From an uncultured Alphaproteobacteria bacterium (GTDB lineage: Bacteria; Pseudomonadota; Alphaproteobacteria; Puniceispirillales; Puniceispirillaceae): a DNA stretch of 62,299 nucleotides. The notes under the pieces are model-generated. The model did not search any database and had not been told where the DNA came from. It saw nothing but the letters and a program-made list of their open reading frames with translations. A program made the position numbers and the translations under genes. The DNA lies in assembly GCA_913042065.1 (NCBI GenBank), contig CAJWKB010000002.1, positions 1 to 62,299 of the forward strand, read 5' to 3'. Each line of letters starts with the position of its first letter. Position 1 is the stretch's first letter. Shown here in pieces: positions 28,521 to 38,314 of this stretch.

Positions 28521-28574
28521 TCACCAAACTCCATTATTTGGTTACTGGTGCGCCAGAGACGCACCCCACCAGCC

Positions 28575-30110
28575 CTATGCAAAATTCTTGGCAAAGGCCT
28601 CGATTGCTGCGGAGAGCTTGCTTTCGGTTTCCTCGGACAACTTCTGCTCGTCGCGGATTGTGTCCAGGACGTCCTGAGCTGAGCTGCGCATATGGTCCAT
28701 CAAACCAGCCTCAAAGCGGCCAACATCAGCTACCTCGATCGCATCAAGATAACCATTCACCCCAGCAAAGATCACGGCAACCTGCTCCTCAACCTTCATC
28801 GGGCTGTATTGCGGCTGCTTCAGGAGCTCGGTCAAACGCGCGCCACGCTCAAGCAAAGCGCGTGTTGACGCATCCATGTCAGACGCGAACTGGGCAAAGG
28901 CCGCCATCTCACGATACTGCGCGAGTTCCAGCTTGACCGAACCGGCAACCTGTTTCATCGCCTTGATCTGCGCTGCAGATCCCACACGCGAAACTGACAG
29001 ACCAACATTCACCGCTGGACGGATGCCCTTGTAGAACAATTCTGTCTCAAGGAAGATCTGGCCGTCGGTGATTGAAATCACGTTTGTTGGGATATAGGCG
29101 GAGACGTCACCAGCCTGCGTTTCAATGACAGGAAGTGCTGTCAGTGATCCGGATCCATTTTCCGCGTTCATCTTTGCAGCACGTTCCAGCAGACGTGAGT
29201 GCAGATAGAAAACGTCACCCGGATAGGCTTCGCGTCCTGGTGGGCGGCGGAGCAGGAGGCTCATCTGGCGATAGGCCACAGCCTGCTTTGACAGGTCGTC
29301 AAACACCACCAGCGCATGCATACCGTTGTCGCGGAAATATTCACCCATCGCGCTTGCTGTGTAAGGGGCTAGGAACTGCATCGGAGCCGGGTCGGACGCT
29401 GTCGCCGCAATCACAATTGAATATTCAAGCGCGCCCTGCTCTTCAAGTGAACGAACAATCTGTGCAACCGTTGAGCGTTTCTGGCCAACGGCAACATAGA
29501 TGCAGAACAGCTTTTTGGAGTCATCCTTGCCAGCCGCTTCATTCACCGGCTTCTGGTTGATGAAGGTGTCGACAGCAATAGCTGTCTTACCTGTCTGGCG
29601 GTCACCAATGATCAGCTCACGCTGGCCACGGCCAATCGGGATCAGGCTGTCGATTGCCTTGAGGCCAGTCTGCATCGGCTCATGCACCGACTGGCGCGGC
29701 ATGATGCCTGGGGCTTTGACCTCGACGCGGCTGCGCTTGACATTTTTCAGCGGACCCTTGCCGTCAATCGGGTTGCCGAGAGCGTCGACGACGCGGCCAA
29801 GCAGGCCCATGCCAACCGGTGCGTCAACAATCGACGCCGTCCGGCGCACGACATCGCCTTCCTTGATGGCGCGGTCATCGCCGAAAATAACAATACCGAC
29901 ATTGTCAGCCTCAAGGTTCAGCGCCATGCCTTTGACACCGCCCTCAAACTCGACCATCTCACCAGCCTGAACCTCATCCAGACCGTAGACACGGGCGATA
30001 CCGTCACCAACGGACAATACACGTCCTACCTCATTGATTTCGGCCTCACTGCCAAAATTTGCAATTTGTTCTTTCAGGATCGCCGAAATTTCAGCCGCAC
30101 GAATATCCAT
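28575..30110 (-). CDS. atpA: ATP synthase F1 subunit alpha
   Basis: Non-catalytic nucleotide-binding subunit. The 511-residue product shows the P-loop GDRQTGKT (169-176), [10 protein letters not shown], and the signature [17 protein letters not shown] with the arginine finger. It starts at ATG 30110, sharing the A of the atpH stop (TGATG), which suggests translational coupling. A GTG one codon earlier is also open but unnecessary. Confidence 0.98.
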   Translation of the reverse strand: MDIRAAEISAILKEQIANFGSEAEINEVGRVLSVGDGIARVYGLDEVQAGEMVEFEGGVKGMALNLEADNVGIVIFGDDRAIKEGDVVRRTASIVDAPVGMGLLGRVVDALGNPIDGKGPLKNVKRSRVEVKAPGIMPRQSVHEPMQTGLKAIDSLIPIGRGQRELIIGDRQTGKTAIAVDTFINQKPVNEAAGKDDSKKLFCIYVAVGQKRSTVAQIVRSLEEQGALEYSIVIAATASDPAPMQFLAPYTASAMGEYFRDNGMHALVVFDDLSKQAVAYRQMSLLLRRPPGREAYPGDVFYLHSRLLERAAKMNAENGSGSLTALPVIETQAGDVSAYIPTNVISITDGQIFLETELFYKGIRPAVNVGLSVSRVGSAAQIKAMKQVAGSVKLELAQYREMAAFAQFASDMDASTRALLERGARLTELLKQPQYSPMKVEEQVAVIFAGVNGYLDAIEVADVGRFEAGLMDHMRSSAQDVLDTIRDEQKLSEETESKLSAAIEAFAKNFA

Positions 30111-30664
30111 CACGCAACACCCTTCATCGCTGTTTCAAGCCGGTTAAGTTTTGTTCTGATTGACGTATCAATCATTCGAGAACCAATGCGCACAACCAGA
30201 CCACCAATCAGGGACGGGTCAACGCGCATTGAGAGAGAGAGTTTGTCACTGCCGGCGAGGCTGCCGACAACTTTTTCCACAGCCGCCGCCCGCGACTTGT
30301 CAAGCGCGACAGCCGAGATGACCTCGGCGGAGATTTCCCCACGTCGCCGGGCATGTTCCTCGAGAAATGCTGTGATAATCCGATCCATGGCGTGCAGCCG
30401 CCCATTCGCGGCAACCGTGCCAGCGAATTTGACGGTCAGCGCGTCAGCACCGGCCTTTTCAAGGATCGCAGTGATTGCATTCATCTGCTCAGTCCAGGTG
30501 ATGGCCGGAGAGCCGACCATGGACTTCACATCCTCATTTTCTGAGATAAGTGCCGCCAAATCCGTCAGATCAGCAACAACAGACTCCAATTTGCCAGCAT
30601 CACTCGCCAATGCATACAATGCACCTGCATAACGGCCAGCAAGACCTTTCGCGCCTGAACTCAA
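30110..30664 (-). CDS. atpH: ATP synthase F1 subunit delta, probable TTG start
   Basis: Peripheral-stalk (OSCP-like) subunit. Family signals include [18 protein letters not shown] near the N-terminus and the C-terminal [25 protein letters not shown] signature. The open frame extends to 30847, giving 245 residues, but the first about 60 do not resemble the family. A TTG at 30662-30664 has GAGGG seven bases upstream and gives 184 residues, the usual size. I therefore place the start there. About 200 non-coding bases separate it from priA; TATGAT on the minus strand (30769-30774) is a possible promoter -10 without a good -35. Confidence 0.88.
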   Translation of the reverse strand: MSSGAKGLAGRYAGALYALASDAGKLESVVADLTDLAALISENEDVKSMVGSPAITWTEQMNAITAILEKAGADALTVKFAGTVAANGRLHAMDRIITAFLEEHARRRGEISAEVISAVALDKSRAAAVEKVVGSLAGSDKLSLSMRVDPSLIGGLVVRIGSRMIDTSIRTKLNRLETAMKGVA

Positions 30665-30868
30665 CGACTTACCCTCATCCTTTGAGACATGATTCCACAG
30701 GTGAAATGTTCGGCGGCCACAGGCCATTGAGCCCATGGTTAAAACACGGGGACGGGGTATCATAGCCACGGCCGAAAGGCAAGCATTCAGCGGGTTAAAA
30801 ATTGACTTTCCGCCAGTCAGGGAGATTTCCTGGCTGTTTGTCAGCAAAGCATAGATTGCTGACCTTGC

Positions 30869-33082
30869 TCATAGAAAACTATATGGATCGATGTCTATAT
30901 AGAGACGCACCGAAGTTGGCAGCTTTACGTCCTGCGTCCAGCTTTTAACAACCTGTTGTATATCAACTGATTTTTCTGCCCTGATCAACATCCGGGCGCG
31001 GTGCCTGCCCCGCAGAAATGACAGTGGCGCCGCTGTAGGGCCGAAGATATCGACCCCTTCAAAGCGGGGGACTGCGCGCGCAAGGGTGTCTGCGGCAGCG
31101 TGCAATCTCTCCTGATCCGGTGCCGAGAGGACGATCGACGCCAGGCGCGCAAAAGGCGGCATGCCAGCGGCTTGGCGCGCGGCAACCTCATGCGCCAGAA
31201 ATTGGTCCCTGTCTCCGTCAAGAAGCGCTGAAATCACTGGATTTTCGGGCTGCAGCGTCTGCAGAATGGCTACTCCGGGACGTGATTCGCGACCTGCCCG
31301 GCCCGCAACCTGCATCAGCATCTGAAATGTGCGTTCCGCCGCCCGAAGATCGCCGCCAGCAAGCCCAAGATCGGCATCAACCACCCCGACCAATGTCAGA
31401 TTGGGGAAATGATGGCCCTTTGCCGCCATCTGCGTGCCGATAATGATATCAACGTCACCATCAATCACCGATTGTACGAACATCTCGCTCGCCTTTGGGC
31501 TTCCCACAGTATCACTGGAAAGGACGGCGAATCGGGCTTCGGGAAAGCGGTGCAGCACTTCTTCGGCGAGTCGTTCCACCCCGGGACCACAGGCACGCAT
31601 GCTGTCACTTTCTCCACAGGCCGAACATTCATCCGGTGGCCGCGTCTCATACCCACAATGGTGGCAACGCAATCTCCCAGCAAGACGGTGGGCCACCATC
31701 CAGCTGTCACAATTCGGACAGGCCAGTTGATGGCCGCAGGCACCACACAGGGTGAGTGGCGCATAGCCACGCCGGTTGAGAAACAACAGGCTCTGCTCAC
31801 CGGCGTCAAGCCGGGCCTGGAGAGCCTCAATCAGCGGCGGTGCGAGCCAGCGGCCCCGTTCCGGCGGCGTTGCCCGAAGATCTATTGCACTGATTTCAGG
31901 CAGTGCCGCTGCCATGACCCGGTTTGGCAGAACCAGGCGCCGATAACGTTGTTTCTCGCCCGTCATTCCCGCATTCACCCAACTTTCCAGCGAGGGGGTC
32001 GCACTTGCCAGAATGATTGGACAGGCCTCCTGACTGGCGCGCAGAACAGCCATGTCACGCGCCTGATAGATGACCTGATCCTCCTGTTTGAAGGCGTGCT
32101 CATGCTCCTCATCGACAATGATCAGGCCAAGATCGGCAAAAGGCAGCAACAGGGCCGATCTGGCACCGACCACAACCTGCGCCTCACCCTTCTGGATCGC
32201 CCGCCAGGCCCGGCGCTTGCTGGCCTGGCCAATATCGGAATGCCACTCGGTTGGCGGCACGCCAAATCGGGCCCTGAACCGGTTTCGCCAGCTTGTCGAC
32301 AGCGCAATTTCCGGCAACAGGATCAGCACCTGCTGCCCAGCGGCAAGCGCACTGCGAACGGCCTCTAGATAGGTTTCGGTCTTGCCGGATCCGGTCACCC
32401 CATCAAGCAGAAAGGCGTTAAAGCCTGCGCCGATTGAGCCGCTCATCACCGACGCTGCATGTCGCTGATCCGCTGTCAGCTCCGGTCCGGCAAACTCCAG
32501 ATCAGGATGTGCCACTGTCGTCGACGGATGGATTTTTGCTGCCTCCAGCAATCCCTGCTTTGCCATGGTCGTAATGACCGACGCGCTGACACCAGCGCTT
32601 TTCCGGATTTCAGCCGCACTCAGACCACCAGCCTGTTGCAGCAGGTCAAGAACTCGCTCGCGAGCCTTTGTCGGCCGCGCCACATCTGGCTGCGGCGTGA
32701 CTGGGCGATAGATCGTTTGCAGTGGCGGTGGCAGCAGGGCGTCTGACTGGCTGAGAACCATCTTGACCACGCTACCAAGTGGAGCCAACGTCCAGGCTGA
32801 CATTTTCTCAAGAAAATCGACAAAGCGTGGCACAAGGGGTGCCAGCCGCGGAACCGACTTGATTGGGCGGAGCTTGTGTCGCGGAACATCGTCACTTCCA
32901 GGTCCGAGAATGATGCCATGGACAAAATTTCTGCCAAGCGGAACCAATACGATCGTGCCGCGGGCCAGCGGTCCAAAACCACCAACATGATAGTCATAGG
33001 CGGCGAGCAGCGGCGTGGCGAGCGCAACGCTCACACTATCATTTTCCGTCTCGTTCACTCCTGTCACACTCACTCCCGTCAC
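30869..33082 (-). CDS. priA: Primosomal protein N' (PriA helicase)
   Basis: Replication-restart 3'-5' DNA helicase. The 737-residue protein has an N-terminal DNA-binding domain, P-loop GVTGSGKT (228-235), DEEH box (324-327) and ATPSLES. A zinc-binding cysteine cluster follows (LCGACGHQLACPNC ... CHHCGY ... CSACG), then helicase motifs IIGTQMAAKGHHFP and MQVAGRAGR. The start is unclear: no ATG is available, the frame opens at GTG 33082, and several GTGs follow in a small direct repeat (TGACxGGAGTGA, twice). It points away from the transaldolase-like gene. Confidence 0.95.
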   Translation of the reverse strand: MTGVSVTGVNETENDSVSVALATPLLAAYDYHVGGFGPLARGTIVLVPLGRNFVHGIILGPGSDDVPRHKLRPIKSVPRLAPLVPRFVDFLEKMSAWTLAPLGSVVKMVLSQSDALLPPPLQTIYRPVTPQPDVARPTKARERVLDLLQQAGGLSAAEIRKSAGVSASVITTMAKQGLLEAAKIHPSTTVAHPDLEFAGPELTADQRHAASVMSGSIGAGFNAFLLDGVTGSGKTETYLEAVRSALAAGQQVLILLPEIALSTSWRNRFRARFGVPPTEWHSDIGQASKRRAWRAIQKGEAQVVVGARSALLLPFADLGLIIVDEEHEHAFKQEDQVIYQARDMAVLRASQEACPIILASATPSLESWVNAGMTGEKQRYRRLVLPNRVMAAALPEISAIDLRATPPERGRWLAPPLIEALQARLDAGEQSLLFLNRRGYAPLTLCGACGHQLACPNCDSWMVAHRLAGRLRCHHCGYETRPPDECSACGESDSMRACGPGVERLAEEVLHRFPEARFAVLSSDTVGSPKASEMFVQSVIDGDVDIIIGTQMAAKGHHFPNLTLVGVVDADLGLAGGDLRAAERTFQMLMQVAGRAGRESRPGVAILQTLQPENPVISALLDGDRDQFLAHEVAARQAAGMPPFARLASIVLSAPDQERLHAAADTLARAVPRFEGVDIFGPTAAPLSFLRGRHRARMLIRAEKSVDIQQVVKSWTQDVKLPTSVRLYIDIDPYSFL

Positions 33083-33241
33083 TCTGTCCCCAATGGGTTC
33101 CGCCCCTCTGTTTCATCCACTATCCAAGAGATACCAAAGATACCTTTCGCGCTGGTGGATTTGCTGATGTGGTTCGGATAGACTAGCGCAAACACCAGCA
33201 TGGTACCGGCGTAGATTATGGCCGAACAGTGAGAGACCCAA

Positions 33242-33895
33242 ATGAAAATTTTCCTCGATAGTGCAGATATCAATGAAATCAAAACACATCAGAAGAGCGG
33301 TTTTATTGACGGCGTAACAACCAACCCATCGCTGATCGCCAAATCAAGCGGTAATATTCTTGAGACGATCGCCGAAATCTGCACTCTTGTTGACGGACCG
33401 GTTAGCGCAGAGGTGACCGCCACCGATTTTGAAACGATGCTGGCCGAGGGCGAAAAACTTGCCGCCATCGCACCCAACGTCGCGGTCAAGGTGCCGTTGA
33501 CGGAAGCTGGCCTGCGGACCTGCCGGGCACTCGCCAATTCGGGGACAAAGGTCAATGTAACCCTGTGCTTTACTGCCGGTCAGGCGTTGCTAGCAGCAAA
33601 GGCAGGCGCAAGTTTCATCTCACCTTTTGTAGGGCGGCTTGACGACATCGGCAAGGATGGCATGAGCCTAATCGAGGATATCTGCAACATATATGCAAAT
33701 TATGATTTTGACACGAAAGTGCTTGTGGCGTCAGTGCGAAGCAGCCAGCATGTCGTTGATGCTGCCCTGATGGGGGCGGATGTGGTCACTCTTCCACCAA
33801 AAATTTTGTCGTCCCTGTACAACCACCCGTTGACGGATAGTGGTTTAGACGCCTTCATAACCGACTGGAAAAAAACAGGACAATCTATTTTGTAA
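33242..33895 (+). CDS. Transaldolase / fructose-6-phosphate aldolase family (TalC-like)
   Basis: A 217-residue class I aldolase of the small transaldolase subfamily. [23 protein letters not shown], the Schiff-base lysine in VAVKVPLT (Lys83), [26 protein letters not shown] and [12 protein letters not shown] are all in place. Bacterial members of this length usually act as transaldolases in the pentose phosphate pathway; fructose-6-phosphate aldolase activity is the alternative and cannot be settled from sequence. It starts a plus-strand trio with DUF484 and xerC. Confidence 0.92.
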   Translation: MKIFLDSADINEIKTHQKSGFIDGVTTNPSLIAKSSGNILETIAEICTLVDGPVSAEVTATDFETMLAEGEKLAAIAPNVAVKVPLTEAGLRTCRALANSGTKVNVTLCFTAGQALLAAKAGASFISPFVGRLDDIGKDGMSLIEDICNIYANYDFDTKVLVASVRSSQHVVDAALMGADVVTLPPKILSSLYNHPLTDSGLDAFITDWKKTGQSIL

Positions 33896-33945
33896 AGCCA
33901 AATCAGATCAGGACGTGCCACAGGCAGGCTTCAGAGATAAGCAGG

Positions 33946-34644
33946 ATGACAGAAAAAAGTGATGACATGGTCCCAACGGCCGAGCAAGTCTTGCGGTTCC
34001 TGACTGAAAATCCAGACTTCATAAGTCAGGTTAACGCGCAGGATTTTGCAAAAAATGATGATGCGGACGGAAAAATTGTCGATTTGACCCCAGCTATTGC
34101 GCGGCGGGCTCGCAACGAAGCACGCCGGGTTGGCCAGCAGAACAAAGCAATTCTTAATCTAGCTGCGGAAAACATGGTCAACTGGCAGCGGCTGCATCAT
34201 GCGGCGCTCGCCCTGCTTGCAGCTAATAACATCTGCCAGTTATTTCATGTTATTTCCACCGAGTTCCCGCCCATTTTCAACCTCGACACCTGCCATCTGA
34301 TCACCGCCAGCATGCAATTCCAGCAGAACATTAGCGGGTATGGACCTATTTTTTGTCCAGATAATATTCTGACCTCACTCACCGGCGGAAAAACACTCGC
34401 TCTAGGTACACCGGAGGCGCCGGTATGCACGCTACTCGGAACAACACCTGCAAGTATTGCCATAATTGCCCTGCCGGACCGACTTGCGGGCCCAGTTGCC
34501 AAAACGCTTCTGGTCCTCTGTGGATTGAAAAAATCCAGCTTTACGCCCGATCTTTCCAGCGACCTTTTGGTGCTACTCGCAGAACTGGTAGGAGTGGCTT
34601 TAACAGCGCAGCTGGAAGCTAGCGACAAGGTAACGAGCCAGTGA
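33946..34644 (+). CDS. DUF484 family protein
   Basis: A 232-residue protein of unknown function, DUF484 (GAF-like fold). The N-terminal helical VPTAEQVLRFLTENPDFI is the family hallmark, followed by a coiled region with ARRARNEARRVGQQNKAIL and a GAF-like C-terminal half. In proteobacteria this gene regularly precedes xerC. Here its stop overlaps the xerC GTG start by four bases (GTGA), so the two are translationally coupled. A role with XerC in chromosome resolution is suggested only by this linkage. Confidence 0.88.
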   Translation: MTEKSDDMVPTAEQVLRFLTENPDFISQVNAQDFAKNDDADGKIVDLTPAIARRARNEARRVGQQNKAILNLAAENMVNWQRLHHAALALLAANNICQLFHVISTEFPPIFNLDTCHLITASMQFQQNISGYGPIFCPDNILTSLTGGKTLALGTPEAPVCTLLGTTPASIAIIALPDRLAGPVAKTLLVLCGLKKSSFTPDLSSDLLVLLAELVGVALTAQLEASDKVTSQ

Positions 34645-35540
34645 TTGCCGCCGCACACCGCAAAGCCTGGCTCAACTGGCTTAGCATCGAAAAGCGATAT
34701 GGCGATAACACACTTTCAGCCTATGGGTCTGATTTAGATGATTTCTGCACTTTCATTGGCGGTTCGGACATTGTCGCGGGCGAAACTCAGGAAGTGAGTC
34801 GGCCAGAATTTCGAGCGTGGCTTTCCGATATGGCAGCGCGAGGGCTTGCCAGAACGACGATCGCCCGCCGCGTTTCCTCTCTCCGCAACTTCTACCGCTT
34901 CTGTGGGCAGAATGGCATTGCCGACATCGAGGATATGAGTTGGCTGAAAGCGCCGCGACCACCCCGGTCAGTGCCAAAATCTATCTCACGTGACGATACG
35001 CTAGCCATGCTAAACGCCATTTTTGCCCGACGCGGCCCCAACTGGAGCAAAAAGAGGGATTTCAGCCTGTTAATGCTTCTTTATGGAGTTGGGTTGCGGA
35101 TTTCCGAGGCACTCAGCCTGAGACGGGACAATGCGCCACTTCCTAGCTGGCTACGCATTACCGGCAAGGGTGGGAAAATCCGAGAAGTACCGGTCCTACC
35201 AGCGGTTGCACAAGCAATAGAAGATTACTTGACTGCCTGTCCCTTCGATGCAGGTCGCGACGGAGCCTTGTTTATCAGCAATCGCGGCAAGCCTTTCGGA
35301 CCGCGCGCAGCACAGCGGCTGGTAGAAAGTTTGCGCCACGAGCTTGGCCTGCCAATGCATGTAACCCCGCACGCTCTACGACACGCTTTTGCCACCCATT
35401 TGTTAGGCAACGGGGGTGATCTACGAGCCATTCAGGAATTGCTTGGGCATGCGAGTCTGTCAACCACCCAGCGCTACACCAGCATAGACGAGGCGCATCT
35501 AAAACGTATTCATGCTCAGACACACCCACGCGCGCGCTGA
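34641..35540 (+). CDS. xerC: Tyrosine recombinase XerC
   Basis: Site-specific recombinase resolving chromosome dimers at dif with XerD. The 299-residue protein has a SAM-like N-terminal DNA-binding domain (LSAYGSDLDDF). All catalytic residues are present: Arg153 (GLRISEAL), Lys176 (TGKGGK), His244 and Arg247 (HALRH), His270 (LLGHASLS) and Tyr279 (TQRYTS). It starts at GTG 34641 within the DUF484 stop. Context and length mark it as the housekeeping XerC, not a phage integrase. It ends 23 bases from the convergent lpd. Confidence 0.94.
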   Translation: MIAAAHRKAWLNWLSIEKRYGDNTLSAYGSDLDDFCTFIGGSDIVAGETQEVSRPEFRAWLSDMAARGLARTTIARRVSSLRNFYRFCGQNGIADIEDMSWLKAPRPPRSVPKSISRDDTLAMLNAIFARRGPNWSKKRDFSLLMLLYGVGLRISEALSLRRDNAPLPSWLRITGKGGKIREVPVLPAVAQAIEDYLTACPFDAGRDGALFISNRGKPFGPRAAQRLVESLRHELGLPMHVTPHALRHAFATHLLGNGGDLRAIQELLGHASLSTTQRYTSIDEAHLKRIHAQTHPRAR

Positions 35541-35563
35541 CCTACAATCATAGAAGCATAGAG

Positions 35564-36973
35564 CTATATATGAATGGCCCTGCCATCAACAGCCAATGCC
35601 GCTTCCTTGACCGCCTCATTTAACGTCGGGTGGCCATGACAGGTGCGGGCGATATCTTCAGCGCTTGCGCCAAAGGCCATCGCAGTCGCACATTCATGAA
35701 TTACTGTGCCGGCCTCATGTCCAATGATATGCACACCAAGCACACGATCAGTTTCAGCACAGGCTAGAATTTTGACCAAACCATCGGTGTGTCCCACTGC
35801 TCTGGCTCGGCTGTTTGCCTGGAAGGGAAAAACACCTTTGACGTAGCTCATACCGTTTGCCTTTAGGGCTTCTTCGCTCTTGCCTAGGGTTGCCACCTCT
35901 GGCGCGGTATAGACAATACCCGGCACAGCGTCGTAATCAACATGGCCAGCGAGGCCGGCCATCAATTCCACCGCCGCCACACCATCTTCTTCTGCCTTAT
36001 GCGCTAGCATGGGTCCATCGATCACATCGCCAATAGCAAAAATGTTCTCAACCGAGGTTTCAAAACTGGAATCAACCTGGATCCGGCCAAGTTCGCTGAC
36101 AACAACTCCAACCTCTTCCAGACCGAGGCCATTGATTGCCGGTTGACGGCCAACGGAGACAAGCGCCACATCGGCATTGATCTGTTCTTCATCACCGCCG
36201 TCGGCGGGTAGAACTGTGAGCGAGACCCCTGTCTTGCTAGCCTTGGCTGATCTGACAGCAGTCTTAAGTCGAAACTTCAGGCCCTGCCGCTTGGCTATAG
36301 CCATGAATTTCTTTGCCACTTCATCATCCATCCCCGGTAATATCCGCGGCAAAAACTCAATAACCTCGACCTTAGCACCAAGACGTGCCCAGATAGTGCC
36401 AAGCTCCAGACCTATATAGCCGGCACCGATCACAACCAGTTTCTTTGGTAACTTCGCGAGGGCAAGAGCACCAGTGGAGCTGACAATTTGCTTTTCATCA
36501 ATTCTCACATTCGGCAAACTTGAAGCATGACTGCCAGTGGCAATCAGGATGCGGTCGCACTCATAACTGCCCTTATCTGGACCATCTACAAGACTGACTG
36601 CTCCCGCCTGATCGATGCGCGCCGTTCCCTTAAGTCGAATGATTTTGTTTTTCTTAAACAAAAACTCGATGCCACTCGTCAGACTAGACACAATTTCATC
36701 CTTTGAAGCCTGCATCCTGACCAGATCCAGCTTTGGTGTGCCAACGGAAATACCCAGATCACTGAGTGTGCCGTCGGCTGCCTTGGAAAACTGTTCCGAT
36801 GCATTGAGCAGCGCCTTTGAAGGGATACAGCCCACATTTAAACAAGTTCCACCCAGCGTCGTCCGCTTGTCAACACAGGCAACTCTCATTCCAAGCTGCG
36901 ATGCCCTGATTGCCGCCACATAGCCGCCGGGACCTGCCCCAATAACAATTAGATCAAATTTTTCCATCGTCAT
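35564..36973 (-). CDS. lpdA: Dihydrolipoyl dehydrogenase (E3)
   Basis: FAD flavoprotein that reoxidises lipoyl groups of 2-oxoacid dehydrogenases with NAD. The 469-residue protein has GAGPGGYVAAIRA, the redox disulfide GGTCLNVGCIPSK (Cys44, Cys49), the NAD-binding GAGYIGLELG, FAIGDVIDGPMLAHKAEEDG and the C-terminal active-site HGHPTLNEAVKEA. Last gene of the suc operon, 39 bases after sucB, so it most likely serves the oxoglutarate dehydrogenase complex. Confidence 0.97.
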   Translation of the reverse strand: MTMEKFDLIVIGAGPGGYVAAIRASQLGMRVACVDKRTTLGGTCLNVGCIPSKALLNASEQFSKAADGTLSDLGISVGTPKLDLVRMQASKDEIVSSLTSGIEFLFKKNKIIRLKGTARIDQAGAVSLVDGPDKGSYECDRILIATGSHASSLPNVRIDEKQIVSSTGALALAKLPKKLVVIGAGYIGLELGTIWARLGAKVEVIEFLPRILPGMDDEVAKKFMAIAKRQGLKFRLKTAVRSAKASKTGVSLTVLPADGGDEEQINADVALVSVGRQPAINGLGLEEVGVVVSELGRIQVDSSFETSVENIFAIGDVIDGPMLAHKAEEDGVAAVELMAGLAGHVDYDAVPGIVYTAPEVATLGKSEEALKANGMSYVKGVFPFQANSRARAVGHTDGLVKILACAETDRVLGVHIIGHEAGTVIHECATAMAFGASAEDIARTCHGHPTLNEAVKEAALAVDGRAIHI

Positions 36974-37012
36974 TTGCTCGCCCCGTTGAAAGCCCTATCG
37001 TTGTCCAGATGC

Positions 37013-38239
37013 TCAAACACCCAAGATTAGACGGCGGGGATCCTCAATGGTTTCCCTGACCCGCGCCAAAAATGACACCGCCTCGCGGCCATCAACAATC
37101 CGATGGTCATATGACAATGCCAGATACATCATTGGACGGATGACAATCTGGTCATCAACCACAACTGCCCGTTTCTCAATTTTATGCATGCCTAGAATAC
37201 CGCTTTGCGGGGGGTTCAAAATCGGCGTCGACAACAATGAACCATAAACGCCGCCATTCGAGATTGTGAATGTGCCACCGGCCATCTCATCCGGTTTGAT
37301 TTTCCCGTCACGCGCCCGCTGGGCAAAATCACCAATCATGCTCTCAAGAGCGGCTAATGACATATCCCCAGCATCCTTTACAACCGGCACAACAAGACCT
37401 TGCGGCGTACCAACAGCAACGCCAACATTGTAGTAATTTTTATATATTATATCTGTGCCGTCGATTTCTGCGTTGACCGCCGGGAAATCACGTAGTGCCT
37501 GAATAGCCGCAAGAGTAAACATGCCCATGAATCCAAGGCGGGCGTTATGAACGGTTTCAAATTCTTGCTTATACTCAGCCCGCATTGTTATCATCTGCGT
37601 CATATCAACCTCGTTGAAGGTTGTCAGCATAGCTGCATTATTTTGTGCCATTTTCAAGCGGCCAGCAATGATTTGACGTAGCTTTGACATCGGAACACGT
37701 TCCTCACGCGAAGCGTCGATCTCACGCACCATCTGTCGCGTCAGTGCGCCAACCTCTGGCGATCCAGACGCGGTGGCAGGTTTTGACATTCCTGACTTCA
37801 AGGCCGCCATGACATCAGCTTTGGTCACACGACCATCCACACCAGTGCCATTGATTTTACCGAGGTCAATATCATTTTCTTCGACTAGGCGCCGGACTGC
37901 GGGTGACAGAGGATGCTCACGACTAGGTGTTCCGGCAACAGGTGTCGATATTTCATATTGGTCGGACCCAACGTTTTTTGGCGCAGACAATGCAGGCGCA
38001 CCACCTTCTTCCACCCGCGCCAGCGGCGCTCCAACCTCAACCGTCGCGCCTTCTTTAGCGATGATTTTTGAGAGTGTACCCGCGACAGGTGAAGGCACTT
38101 CTAGCGTTACCTTATCAGTTTCCAATTCGACGATGGGCTCATCCTGCGCAACAGCCTCACCAGCCTGCTTCATCCAACGGGCAATTGTGGCATCACTGAC
38201 AGATTCGCCAAGCGTAGGAACAACGATATCAATAGCCAT
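37013..38239 (-). CDS. sucB: 2-oxoglutarate dehydrogenase E2 (dihydrolipoyl succinyltransferase)
   Basis: Core acyltransferase of the oxoglutarate dehydrogenase complex. One lipoyl domain has the lipoylated lysine in ELETDKVTLEV (Lys43). A peripheral-subunit-binding domain follows (SPAVRRLVEENDIDL ... TGVDGRVTKADV), and the catalytic domain ends DHRIVDGREAVSFL. At 408 residues it is a standard single-lipoyl E2. Start ATG 38239 has GAGGAGGG about ten bases upstream; the GTG three codons earlier is too close to it. It follows sucA by about 75 bases. Confidence 0.97.
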   Translation of the reverse strand: MAIDIVVPTLGESVSDATIARWMKQAGEAVAQDEPIVELETDKVTLEVPSPVAGTLSKIIAKEGATVEVGAPLARVEEGGAPALSAPKNVGSDQYEISTPVAGTPSREHPLSPAVRRLVEENDIDLGKINGTGVDGRVTKADVMAALKSGMSKPATASGSPEVGALTRQMVREIDASREERVPMSKLRQIIAGRLKMAQNNAAMLTTFNEVDMTQMITMRAEYKQEFETVHNARLGFMGMFTLAAIQALRDFPAVNAEIDGTDIIYKNYYNVGVAVGTPQGLVVPVVKDAGDMSLAALESMIGDFAQRARDGKIKPDEMAGGTFTISNGGVYGSLLSTPILNPPQSGILGMHKIEKRAVVVDDQIVIRPMMYLALSYDHRIVDGREAVSFLARVRETIEDPRRLILGV

Positions 38240-38314
38240 GGTCAGCACCCTCCTCTGGTGCCATTTTCAAATAGACAGCACATTCAAGGACACTTTAAGC
38301 TGATTGTCCCATCC

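Noticed and set aside
29682..30632. A 316-codon plus-strand frame over atpA and atpH
   Set aside because: Shadow of two confident ATP synthase genes; composition typical of antisense reading.
31409..32368. A 319-codon plus-strand open frame antisense to priA
   Set aside because: priA is certain from helicase and zinc motifs; the antisense product is Arg/Gly/His-rich with no recognisable domain.
34641..35540. Tyrosine recombinase as a mobile-element integrase
   Set aside because: Length, XerC motifs and coupling to DUF484 mark the housekeeping XerC; no attachment sites or phage genes are nearby.
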